DNA of 5,305 nt. It comes from an uncultured Burkholderiales Genera incertae sedis bacterium. GTDB taxonomy: Bacteria > Pseudomonadota > Gammaproteobacteria > Burkholderiales > Eutrophovitaceae. Position numbers and translations under genes: made by a program. Under the pieces are notes generated by a model that made no database searches, was not told where the DNA came from, and saw only the letters and a program-made list of their open reading frames with translations. This document shows positions 1-5,305 of the stretch, in pieces; the first letter of the stretch is position 1, and the number at the start of each line of letters is the position of its first letter. The stretch is from contig CAJQMS010000111.1 of NCBI GenBank assembly GCA_905479505.1, positions 1 through 5,305 on the forward strand, given 5' to 3'.

Positions 1-585
1 TTCAAGGCTTTTATGATGGGGTTATCCGACGAGTTTTTGAATACAGAATTCGATACGACTGAGGAGAACCTTCAATCAAGAATACGCGGCACATTATTGA
101 TGAGCTTATCCAATAAATTTGGTTCTCTAGTCCTCACGACCGGAAATAAAAGCGAGATGAGTACGGGTTATGCCACTCTTTATGGTGATATGGCTGGCGG
201 GTTGGCTGTGCTTAAAGATCTTACGAAACAGACTGTTTATCGTTTATCTAAGTATCGCAACACGGTCTCTCCTTGTATTCCAGTTCGAATTATTGACCGG
301 CCACCCAGTGCTGAATTAAGACCAGATCAGCTCGATGAGGATTCGTTACCCTCTTATGAGATTTTGGATGCGATTGTTGAGAATTATGTCGAGCACGATC
401 GGGGGGTAGGAGAAATTGTGGCAATGGGCTACCCAGAAGACATCGTTAAAAAAATTGTTTGGTTAATACATATTAATGAACACAAGCGAAGACAATCTCC
501 ACCAGGAATCCGGGTAACCGCCCGCGGTTTTGGAAAAGATTGGCGGTATCCTATTACAAGCAAGTTTCGTGGCTTGATTGATTGA
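1..585 (+). CDS. nadE: Glutamine-dependent NAD+ synthetase, C-terminal part (5' truncated by window)
   Basis: This enzyme makes NAD+ from deamido-NAD+ (nicotinic acid adenine dinucleotide) and ATP in the cytoplasm, the last step of NAD biosynthesis; the long form takes ammonia from glutamine. The frame is open from base 1 and reads into the window without a break, so the ATG at 13 is an internal methionine and not the start. The 194 visible residues are the end of the synthetase domain. They include DTTEENLQSRIRG, the TTGNKSEM motif (nt 136-159), YATLYGDMAGG just after it, and a tail with HKRRQSPPGIRVT and DWRYPITSKFR typical of the two-domain, roughly 540-residue proteobacterial enzyme. The SGGxDS ATP-pyrophosphatase loop and the N-terminal nitrilase-like glutaminase domain would lie upstream, so the glutamine-dependent form is inferred from the tail sequence. 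The gene ends in GLID-TGA. glnB follows in the same direction after 107 bases. Confidence 0.95.
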   Translation, partial: FKAFMMGLSDEFLNTEFDTTEENLQSRIRGTLLMSLSNKFGSLVLTTGNKSEMSTGYATLYGDMAGGLAVLKDLTKQTVYRLSKYRNTVSPCIPVRIIDRPPSAELRPDQLDEDSLPSYEILDAIVENYVEHDRGVGEIVAMGYPEDIVKKIVWLIHINEHKRRQSPPGIRVTARGFGKDWRYPITSKFRGLID

Positions 586-692
586 TGGTTAACGTGCCAT
601 CATACTGAACAGGGTAAGCATTGAAATTTTGACCTTCAGAGATTCTATCGAAGATGGCCTGACTAGATTGCTCCAAATAAGGGAATTGTATT
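586..692 (+). promoter_or_regulatory. nadE-glnB intergenic region with probable glnB leader
   Basis: This 107-base gap is long for a tight operon, so glnB may have its own promoter in addition to read-through from nadE. A 6-base-pair hairpin (TGATGG 583-588 with CCATCA 597-602) overlaps the nadE stop. It has no T-tract and is not convincing as a terminator. TTGAAA at 621-626 and TTGACC at 629-634 resemble -35 boxes, but neither has a good TATAAT match at 16-18 bases. No correctly spaced sigma-54 site was seen. I would call this only a probable leader region with no defined promoter. Confidence 0.35.
679..684 (+). promoter_or_regulatory. Ribosome binding site of glnB
   Basis: AAGGGA lies 8 bases before the ATG at 693. 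It is a good match to the Shine-Dalgarno consensus and fixes the glnB start, which also matches the family N-terminus MKKIEAVIKPFKLDEV. Confidence 0.75.
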
Positions 693-1031
693 ATGAAAAA
701 AATAGAAGCTGTGATTAAGCCGTTTAAGCTTGACGAGGTCCGAGAGGGGCTTTCTGAGATCGGGATCACCGGACTCACAGTGACCGAGGTGAAGGGTTTC
801 GGGCGACAAAAAGGACATACCGAGCTCTACCGCGGCGCGGAATACGTTGTGGATTTCTTGCCGAAAGTGAAGCTAGAGGTCGTTGTGATAGACAGCTTGG
901 TGGATCAGGCTGTGGAGTCATTGGTCGCTAACGCAAAAACCGGAAAGATTGGTGACGGTAAGATCTTTGTGAGTTCGATTGAGCAAGTCATTCGTATACG
1001 GACAGGCGAAACAAATGAAGAGGCGGTCTGA
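693..1031 (+). CDS. glnB: Nitrogen regulatory protein P-II (GlnB)
   Basis: This is a cytoplasmic trimeric signal protein that senses 2-oxoglutarate and the ATP/ADP ratio and passes nitrogen status to partners such as the GlnE adenylyltransferase and the NtrB kinase. The 112-residue length is standard. The T-loop (about residues 37-55, GRQKGHTELYRGAEYVVDF) is intact, with Tyr51 as the uridylylation site for GlnD and Gln39 available for the Mg-ATP-2-oxoglutarate site. The B-loop TGKIGDGKIFV (83-93) and the C-terminal RIRTGE (101-106) carry the nucleotide-binding residues, including Lys90, Arg101 and Arg103. The protein is very close to E. coli GlnB over most of its length. No amtB lies next to it, which argues for glnB over glnK; neighbouring nadE is an arrangement I associate with betaproteobacteria. 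The gene converges on smr with only 15 bases between stops. Confidence 0.94.
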   Translation: MKKIEAVIKPFKLDEVREGLSEIGITGLTVTEVKGFGRQKGHTELYRGAEYVVDFLPKVKLEVVVIDSLVDQAVESLVANAKTGKIGDGKIFVSSIEQVIRIRTGETNEEAV

Positions 1032-1046
1032 TCAACCGAAGAACAG

Positions 1047-1604
1047 TTAGTTTTTCGTCGTAAGTAGCAGTAACGTCGCACCACTACCGCCGTCTTTTGG
1101 AGCGGCTTCGCAGTAAGCGAGTATGTCTGACCTGAGCTGGAGCCAGCGAAATAATTTCTTTTTAAGGACTGGCTCTCCGTTTGCCGATCTATAACCCTTG
1201 CCGTGGATGATTCGTACGCAGCGTAATCCGAATTTTCTGGCATTTGAGAGAAACTCAGCGACTAGAATACGCGCAGCGTCGGCGGTACAGCCGTGTAAGT
1301 CCAACTCATCTTGGATCACCCAATAGTTTCTCCTTAGGCGTTTGAGGACCTGCTGTTGGACGCCTGGTCTTAGATACGCCGGCTCCTCTGATAAGAACTC
1401 AAAGTTCTCATCCTCGATATCTTGGTGAAGTAACTCATTGAGGACTTCTGCTTCGTCTTTTATAGACTGTAAGGGGATCGGTGCAGCTTTTTTAGTGGAC
1501 CGTAAAACTTTCCCATCACCTTTGAGGACTGTGATGTCTTTAAGAGAATCTTGGAGAAGATCTGTAAAGTTTTCCTTTAATTCTTTGTCATCATCAGCGG
1601 GCAT
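1047..1604 (-). CDS. Smr/MutS2-type domain protein (putative endoribonuclease, SmrA-like)
   Basis: This is a stand-alone Smr-domain protein of 185 residues. Residues 1-95 form a charged, acidic N-terminal region of unknown role with no signal peptide or membrane segment. The Smr domain spans about 98-182 and shows its hallmark motifs: LDLHG (101-105), IIHGKG (132-137) and GGSGATLLLL (172-181). Smr domains of MutS2 and SmrB cleave nucleic acid, and SmrB cuts mRNA at collided ribosomes; the DxH motif linked to cleavage is present here (Asp102, His104). Length and the shared RIIHGKG, RWL and AYC...GGSGA blocks resemble E. coli SmrA (YdaL) as I remember it, so the exact substrate is open. The gene sits 29 bases downstream of trxB on the same strand and is probably cotranscribed with it. 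ATG is supported by AGGA seven bases upstream. Confidence 0.88.
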   Translation of the reverse strand: MPADDDKELKENFTDLLQDSLKDITVLKGDGKVLRSTKKAAPIPLQSIKDEAEVLNELLHQDIEDENFEFLSEEPAYLRPGVQQQVLKRLRRNYWVIQDELDLHGCTADAARILVAEFLSNARKFGLRCVRIIHGKGYRSANGEPVLKKKLFRWLQLRSDILAYCEAAPKDGGSGATLLLLTTKN

Positions 1605-1611
1605 AATTTAA

Positions 1612-1615
1612 TCCT
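1612..1615 (-). promoter_or_regulatory. Ribosome binding site of the smr gene
   Basis: Read on the minus strand, AGGA lies 7 bases before the smr ATG (1604-1602), within the 29-base trxB-smr gap. The presence of a ribosome site and the lack of room for a terminator support cotranscription with trxB. Confidence 0.6.
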
Positions 1616-1633
1616 AATTCCGACCTGGTAACG

Positions 1634-2584
1634 TCAGCTGCTGCTCGCTAAATAACGTTCAGCATCAAGTGCTGCCATACACCCTGTTCCTGCACTGGTG
1701 ACCGCTTGGCGGTATATATGGTCTTGCACGTCCCCTGCAGCAAAAACACCATGGATGCTGGTCTCAGTCACGTTACCGTCTCGTCCACTTTTCGTAATGA
1801 TATATCCACCGTCCATTTTAAGTTGATCGGCAAAAATATCCGTATTTGGTGAGTGGCCAATGGCGATAAACACCCCGGCGACCTTAAGGTCGGACTCCTG
1901 TTCGGTGTTAACGCTTTTGATGCGAGCGCCAGTCACGCCGGAGACGTCACCGACTATTTCCTCTAATGTGTGATTCCAAACGATCTCGACATTTCCCGTT
2001 TTTTGCTTTTCCATGAGTCGGTCGATGAGTATCGCCTCAGCTTTGAGTTGATCTCGACGATGAACTAACGTTACTTTTTTTGCAATGTTAGATAAGTAAA
2101 GTGCTTCTTCAACGGCTGTGTTACCACCGCCTATGACTGCGACGTCTTGGCCTTTGTAGAAGAATCCATCACAAGTGGCACAGGCAGAAACGCCTTTTCC
2201 GGCGTATGCCTCTTCAGATGGGAGACCTAAATACTTGGCCGATGCTCCAGTGGCGATAATTAATGCGTCACATGTATACTCAGCTTGATCGCCTAATAGA
2301 GTGAATGGGCTGGTTTTTAGTCTGACTGTGTGGATGTGATCAAAAATTAATTCTGTGCCAAATCTCTCCGCATGTTTTTGAAACCGCGCCATTAAATCTG
2401 GACCCTGAACGCCGTCTGCATCGGCGGGCCAGTTATCGACGTCTGTTGTTGTCATTAACTGCCCTCCCTGAGCGATTCCAGTGATCACAATGGGATTTAA
2501 ATTTGCTCTTGCAGCGTAAACCGCTGCTGAATATCCAGCCGGACCTGAACCTAAAATTATGAGTTTATTGTGTTTTTTTTTCAT
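1634..2584 (-). CDS. trxB: Thioredoxin reductase (NADPH)
   Basis: This is a cytoplasmic homodimeric flavoenzyme that uses NADPH to reduce oxidised thioredoxin. At 316 residues it is the usual length of the low-molecular-weight bacterial type. The FAD-binding GSGPAG is at 12-17, followed by GGQL (40-43). The redox-active CATC is at 135-138, the NADPH-binding GGGNTAVEEA at 152-161, and HRRD (175-178) for the 2'-phosphate. The C-terminal FAD motif GVFAAGDVQD (279-288) and RQAVTSAGTGCMAA follow. All catalytic features are present. The start is ATG, with AGG 8 bases upstream, and codons 2-4 are all AAA, giving an A9 run. The gene is divergent from ftsK and is followed closely by smr. In E. coli trxB also lies divergently near ftsK-lolA but with lrp between; here no lrp is present. 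Confidence 0.96.
   Translation of the reverse strand: MKKKHNKLIILGSGPAGYSAAVYAARANLNPIVITGIAQGGQLMTTTDVDNWPADADGVQGPDLMARFQKHAERFGTELIFDHIHTVRLKTSPFTLLGDQAEYTCDALIIATGASAKYLGLPSEEAYAGKGVSACATCDGFFYKGQDVAVIGGGNTAVEEALYLSNIAKKVTLVHRRDQLKAEAILIDRLMEKQKTGNVEIVWNHTLEEIVGDVSGVTGARIKSVNTEQESDLKVAGVFIAIGHSPNTDIFADQLKMDGGYIITKSGRDGNVTETSIHGVFAAGDVQDHIYRQAVTSAGTGCMAALDAERYLASSS
2573..2581 (-). repeat. Homopolymer A9 run at codons 2-4 of trxB
   Basis: Nine consecutive T on the plus strand (A on the trxB coding strand) encode Lys-Lys-Lys directly after the start ATG. A run this long can slip in replication, transcription or sequencing, and a one-base change would frameshift the gene at its very start. 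The reading frame here is intact. Confidence 0.9.
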
Positions 2585-2592
2585 AAATGTTG

Positions 2593-2595
2593 CCT
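2593..2595 (-). promoter_or_regulatory. Ribosome binding site of trxB
   Basis: On the minus strand AGG (within TTTTAGGCAAC) lies 8 bases before the trxB ATG. It is a short but well-placed Shine-Dalgarno match that supports this start, which also gives the expected N-terminus before the FAD-binding motif. Confidence 0.5.
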
Positions 2596-2700
2596 AAAAT
2601 TTGTAAATTGATCACTACGAACAGTCATCTCGCGGTTGTGAGCCAGGCCTAGATAATATCAAAATTGAAATGATTCCTAATCGAGCGATGCGTCTAAGTT

Positions 2701-2714
2701 ACAATATGTATTGT
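2701..2714. promoter_or_regulatory. 14-base palindrome, candidate operator upstream of ftsK
   Basis: ACAATA-TG-TATTGT has perfect 6-base arms around a 2-base centre. It ends one base before the TATAAA hexamer at 2716-2721, where a dimeric regulator would block or contact RNA polymerase. The AT-rich core is loosely reminiscent of NrdR-type boxes, but no paired second site was seen, so I assign no regulator. Chance occurrence in AT-rich DNA is possible. Confidence 0.35.
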
Positions 2715-2715
2715 T

Positions 2716-2721
2716 TATAAA
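2716..2721 (+). promoter_or_regulatory. Candidate -10 element of the ftsK promoter
   Basis: TATAAA matches the sigma-70 -10 consensus at five of six positions and would place the transcript start about 50 bases before the ftsK start codon. The sequence 17 bases upstream (TCTAAG at 2693-2698) is a poor -35, so the call rests on the -10 and its position alone. Confidence 0.3.
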
Positions 2722-2766
2722 AGATTGATCCAGTAAGTTTACATTCGTTCCGACTAACTGTGCGAT

Positions 2767-2770
2767 AGGT
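2767..2770 (+). promoter_or_regulatory. Weak ribosome binding site deciding the TTG start of ftsK
   Basis: AGGT ends 7 bases before TTG at 2778. An in-frame TAA occupies 2775-2777, directly before the TTG, so the frame cannot extend further upstream. The next in-frame ATG (2856, codon 27) would drop the basic N-terminus and has its only AGG directly abutting it, which is too close for a ribosome site. Confidence 0.5.
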
Positions 2771-2777
2771 TTGATAA

Positions 2778-5093
2778 TTGGCTAAGCGAAAAACACCTAA
2801 AAAATCGGAAACAGTCAAGAACAGTATTCCCGCGAAAAGCGTTCTTCCAGCGAGGATGATTAGCATCCTACGTGAGGTCGGGTTGTTACTTTCTGCGGGT
2901 TTAATAGCTTATTTAACCCTAGTTCTTAAAACTTATAATTCTACCGACCCAGCCTGGTCTCGTCAGGGTGCAACTCAAGAAGTCATGAATGCAGGTGGAA
3001 TGGTGGGCGCACACACATCTGACGTGCTCTTGTACTTATTTGGTTTTTCCGCTTGGTGGATTGTGCTGGCCGGTATTCTTCTTATTATGAGGGCTTATCG
3101 GCAAACGACTAAGGAGATCACGGAAAATTCAAAAGTGGTTTTATTAGTTACAGCAGGTTTTATTCTTCTGGTGCTATCAAGTGCGGCCTTTGAAGGGCTC
3201 CGCATGTATTCTTTCGCCCCCGAGCTCCCCGGAGAACCTGGTGGCATTATAGGTGGTGAGATTGCTCTCATGAGTGAGAATGCTTTTGGATTTATCGGAA
3301 GCACCCTGATTTTATTGGTGTTGATGGCAGCCGGCATCTCTTTGGTGAGCGGGGTTTCTTGGATCATGGTGGCTGAGAAAACAGGCTACTGGTTAGAAAA
3401 TTCAGCACTTAGAATTTGGCAGGGGTGGGAGTCCTGGCGAGATAGAAAAGCGGGAGAAATCGCGCTTGAAGCCCGAATGGATCGTTTAGATGAGGTTCGC
3501 GAGAAGTTCACGCTGCCTGAACCTAAGCCCTTGCGAATTGATAAACCGGTGCAGCAAATTACCCAATCAGAGCGAGCTCAAAAAGAAAAACAAAAACCGT
3601 TATTCGAAGATTTGCCTGACTCTGAGCTTCCGTCAATTAATCTGCTGGATACCCCACCTGCCGATCTCGATGTGATTTCTGCGGAGACACTCGAATACAC
3701 GTCTCGACTTATTGAGAAGAAACTTTTGGATTTCAATATTGAGGTTAGGGTCGTTGCGGCTCAGCCTGGACCGGTGATCACGAGATATGAAATTGAACCG
3801 GCAGTGGGGGTGAAAGGGAGTCAAATCATTAACCTCACAAGAGATTTGGCGCGATCTCTATCTGTTGTCAGTATTCGCGTGGTAGAGACAATTCCCGGGC
3901 GAACCACGATGGGATTAGAAATTCCAAACACAAAACGGCAGGTGGTCTATCTCTCTGAAGTTCTAGCGTCACAGACGTACGCCGATGTGCCATCTCCTCT
4001 TGCTATTGCGCTGGGTAAGGATATTTCTGGTGTGCCTGTTTGCGCTGACCTTGCGAAAATGCCACATCTATTAGTGGCTGGTACGACTGGTTCTGGAAAG
4101 TCTGTCGCAATTAACGCAATGATTTTGTCATTACTTTATAAATCAACACCCAATGAAGTTCGTATGATCTTAGTCGACCCTAAGATGCTAGAGCTGTCAG
4201 TTTATGAGGGAATACCTCATTTGCTCGCACCAGTTGTGACTGAGATGCCTAAAGCCGCTCACGCATTAAATTGGTGTGTTGGAGAGATGGATCGTCGATA
4301 TCGTCTTATGTCAGCGTTAGGTGTGAGAAATCTATCAGGGTTTAACACGAAGATACGACAGGCAGCAAAGTCGGATCAAAAAATTGATAATCCATTTAGT
4401 TTGAATCCTGATGAGCCTGAACCGCTCCAAGAGTTACCTTTAATCGTGGTAGTTATTGATGAATTGGCTGATCTTATTATGGTTGTGGGAAAGAAGATCG
4501 AAGAGTTAATCGCGCGCCTCGCTCAAAAGGCTCGAGCTGCAGGCATTCATTTGATTCTTGCTACCCAGCGACCATCTGTCGATGTAATCACAGGATTGAT
4601 TAAAGCGAATATCCCAACTCGTATTGCTTTTCAGGTCTCCAGCCGAGTGGATTCGAGAACGATTCTTGATCAGATGGGTGCCGAGCAATTACTGGGTCAA
4701 GGGGATATGCTCTATCTTCCACCGGGTAGTGGGTATCCACAGAGAATTCATGGCGCATTTGTAGATGACCAAGAAGTTCATCGTGTCGTTGATACATTGA
4801 AGGCCAGAGGGGAGCCACAGTATATCGAGAGTATCCTTGAGGCACCGGTCGCATCTGATGAGTCCGGTGAGCCCGGGGGGGCGGATGGCAGTGAGAGTGA
4901 TCCGCTCTATGACCAAGCAGTCGAGATTGTGTTGAAAAATAAGCGTGCCTCGATTTCCTTGGTGCAGAGGCACCTACGAATTGGATATAACCGCGCTGCT
5001 CGCCTGGTGGAACAAATGGAGGCCGCTGGGCTTGTTTCGAGTATGTCTTCTTCGGGTAGTAGAGAAATTTTAACGCCGAATCGAGACAACTGA
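2778..5093 (+). CDS. ftsK: DNA translocase FtsK
   Basis: FtsK is a septal membrane protein that pumps DNA as an ATP-driven hexamer, aligns the terminus regions at division and activates XerCD recombination at dif. The product has 771 residues. A Lys-rich cytoplasmic start (1-30) precedes four predicted membrane helices (about 34-50, 83-104, 119-137 and 170-198), with NSTDPAWS after the first. A short charged linker (about 200-280) replaces the very long linker of E. coli FtsK. The alpha domain spans about 284-400. The RecA-like beta domain follows, with Walker A GTTGSGKS (435-442), Walker B VVVIDELADL (to 566, with Asp561 and Glu562) and LATQRPSVDVITG (594-606). The winged-helix gamma domain is at about 708-771; its IGYNRAARLVEQME helix has Asn738, Arg742 and Glu745 in the spacing of the E. 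coli KOPS-contacting residues. The start is TTG, forced by a TAA just upstream. The stop overlaps the lolA start. Confidence 0.96.
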   Translation: MAKRKTPKKSETVKNSIPAKSVLPARMISILREVGLLLSAGLIAYLTLVLKTYNSTDPAWSRQGATQEVMNAGGMVGAHTSDVLLYLFGFSAWWIVLAGILLIMRAYRQTTKEITENSKVVLLVTAGFILLVLSSAAFEGLRMYSFAPELPGEPGGIIGGEIALMSENAFGFIGSTLILLVLMAAGISLVSGVSWIMVAEKTGYWLENSALRIWQGWESWRDRKAGEIALEARMDRLDEVREKFTLPEPKPLRIDKPVQQITQSERAQKEKQKPLFEDLPDSELPSINLLDTPPADLDVISAETLEYTSRLIEKKLLDFNIEVRVVAAQPGPVITRYEIEPAVGVKGSQIINLTRDLARSLSVVSIRVVETIPGRTTMGLEIPNTKRQVVYLSEVLASQTYADVPSPLAIALGKDISGVPVCADLAKMPHLLVAGTTGSGKSVAINAMILSLLYKSTPNEVRMILVDPKMLELSVYEGIPHLLAPVVTEMPKAAHALNWCVGEMDRRYRLMSALGVRNLSGFNTKIRQAAKSDQKIDNPFSLNPDEPEPLQELPLIVVVIDELADLIMVVGKKIEELIARLAQKARAAGIHLILATQRPSVDVITGLIKANIPTRIAFQVSSRVDSRTILDQMGAEQLLGQGDMLYLPPGSGYPQRIHGAFVDDQEVHRVVDTLKARGEPQYIESILEAPVASDESGEPGGADGSESDPLYDQAVEIVLKNKRASISLVQRHLRIGYNRAARLVEQMEAAGLVSSMSSSGSREILTPNRDN

Positions 5094-5305
5094 TGCGTTG
5101 GGTGTTTGGCGTATTGTCAACGCACGTTAACCGAGTCAGATTTATGGTTGTGAGTCTTGTCGTGCTCTCGACGCCGGCGATGAGTGGTGGCATCGAGGAG
5201 TTACAAAAATTTATAGATCACTCCGCTACAGGTGAGGCTCAATTTGTCCAGCGTGTGTACGATGTGTCGGGGGACTTAGTTCAAGAAAGCACCGGGAGTT
5301 TGAAA
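5093..5305 (+). CDS. lolA: Outer-membrane lipoprotein carrier protein LolA, N-terminal part (3' truncated by window)
   Basis: LolA is the periplasmic chaperone that carries lipoproteins from the LolCDE transporter to LolB at the outer membrane. Seventy-one codons are visible and the frame is open to the window end. Residues 1-17 are basic (Arg2, Arg14, Arg16), 18-28 are hydrophobic, and STPAMSG around 26-32 gives a plausible signal-peptidase site. The mature start GIEELQKFIDHSATGEAQFVQRVYD, followed by GDLVQESTGSLK, matches the first strands of the LolA fold as I know the family (a leading helix, then a strand with F-x-Q). The ATG overlaps the ftsK TGA by one base (TGATG), implying translational coupling; ftsK-lolA order is conserved in many proteobacteria. 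An alternative ATG at 5144 (codon 18) would leave a signal peptide with no positive charge, so I prefer the first ATG. The identification rests on a short segment plus context. Confidence 0.82.
   Translation, partial: MRWVFGVLSTHVNRVRFMVVSLVVLSTPAMSGGIEELQKFIDHSATGEAQFVQRVYDVSGDLVQESTGSLK

Larger units (their letters stand above)
2585..2777. promoter_or_regulatory. Divergent trxB/ftsK intergenic region
   Basis: These 193 bases separate two divergent genes and must hold both promoters. The region is AT-rich in its middle and contains no plausible gene. On the trxB side, the minus strand reads TATTAT at 2658-2653, a 5/6 match to a -10 box about 70 bases before the ATG; the best upstream -35 candidate (TTAGGA at 2680-2675, 16-base spacer) is weak. 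On the ftsK side, TATAAA at 2716-2721 is a 5/6 -10 match, again with a poor -35. A 14-base palindrome lies at 2701-2714. No LexA-type CTGT-N8-ACAG box was seen. Promoter positions are inference. Confidence 0.55.

Noticed and set aside
104..113. DnaA-box-like TTATCCAAT in nadE
   Set aside because: It departs from TTATNCACA at the end, stands alone, and lies in conserved coding sequence (LSNKFG).
404..411. KOPS-like octamer GGGTAGGA in nadE
   Set aside because: It matches GGGNAGGG at only seven of eight positions; a single near match in coding sequence carries no weight.
655..671. Possible sigma-54 promoter before glnB (TGG...TTGC)
   Set aside because: The GG and GC elements are 12 bases apart, while sigma-54 sites need 10; the inner consensus bases are also absent.
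554..778. Open frame of 74 codons on the minus strand across the nadE-glnB gap
   Set aside because: It overlaps the 5' end of glnB and the end of nadE, has no family resemblance that I recognise, and is explained by a chance lack of stops.
1030..1060. Intrinsic terminator between glnB and smr, suggested by TTTTT at 1051-1055
   Set aside because: The T-run lies within the smr coding sequence and the sequence before it forms only a 3-base stem.
4875..4881. G7 run in ftsK as a possible frameshift site
   Set aside because: The frame continues cleanly through it into a complete gamma domain, so it is only a Gly-rich linker codon run.
4600..5193. Open frame of 197 codons on the minus strand opposite ftsK and lolA
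   Set aside because: The translation is low-complexity in character and has no recognisable motif, while the opposite strand encodes a clear FtsK motor and gamma domain. It is a shadow frame.

Overview
The window carries an ordinary housekeeping segment of a proteobacterial chromosome. All six genes are recognisable. The protein sequences and the order nadE-glnB / smr-trxB / ftsK-lolA fit a Gram-negative proteobacterium. A betaproteobacterium or a close gammaproteobacterial relative of moderate GC content is most likely, but this is inferred from remembered gene order and protein similarity, not from a search. LolA implies an outer membrane with lipoproteins, and a GlnB with an intact Tyr51 T-loop implies GlnD-type nitrogen signalling.

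Layout: (1) 1-585 (+) is the C-terminal part of the glutamine-dependent NAD synthetase NadE, cut by the window start. (2) 693-1031 (+) is the PII signalling protein GlnB, 107 bases downstream and with its own good ribosome binding site. (3) 1047-1604 (-) is a stand-alone Smr-domain protein that meets glnB tail to tail across only 15 bases. (4) 1634-2584 (-) is thioredoxin reductase TrxB, lying 29 bases upstream of smr in transcription order, so trxB-smr looks like one operon. (5) 2585-2777 is a divergent AT-rich intergenic region that must hold the trxB and ftsK promoters. It contains a 14-base palindrome, ACAATA-TG-TATTGT, just before a TATAAA hexamer on the ftsK side. (6) 2778-5093 (+) is the complete DNA translocase FtsK, with a TTG start and a short linker. 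(7) 5093-5305 (+) is the start of LolA, overlapping ftsK by one base (TGATG) and cut by the window end.

Functionally these genes serve separate core tasks: NAD synthesis, nitrogen and carbon sensing, thiol redox homeostasis, probable RNA cleavage by the Smr protein, chromosome dimer resolution at the septum, and lipoprotein transport to the outer membrane. ftsK-lolA and trxB-smr are the two clear transcription pairs.

I found no mobile element, CRISPR array, tRNA, rRNA, toxin-antitoxin or defence gene, and no unexplained gene-sized gap. I see no sign of a new biological system. The points most worth a second look are the palindrome in the trxB/ftsK divergent region, the TTG start of ftsK, the homopolymer run at the start of trxB, and the uncertain N-terminus of LolA.
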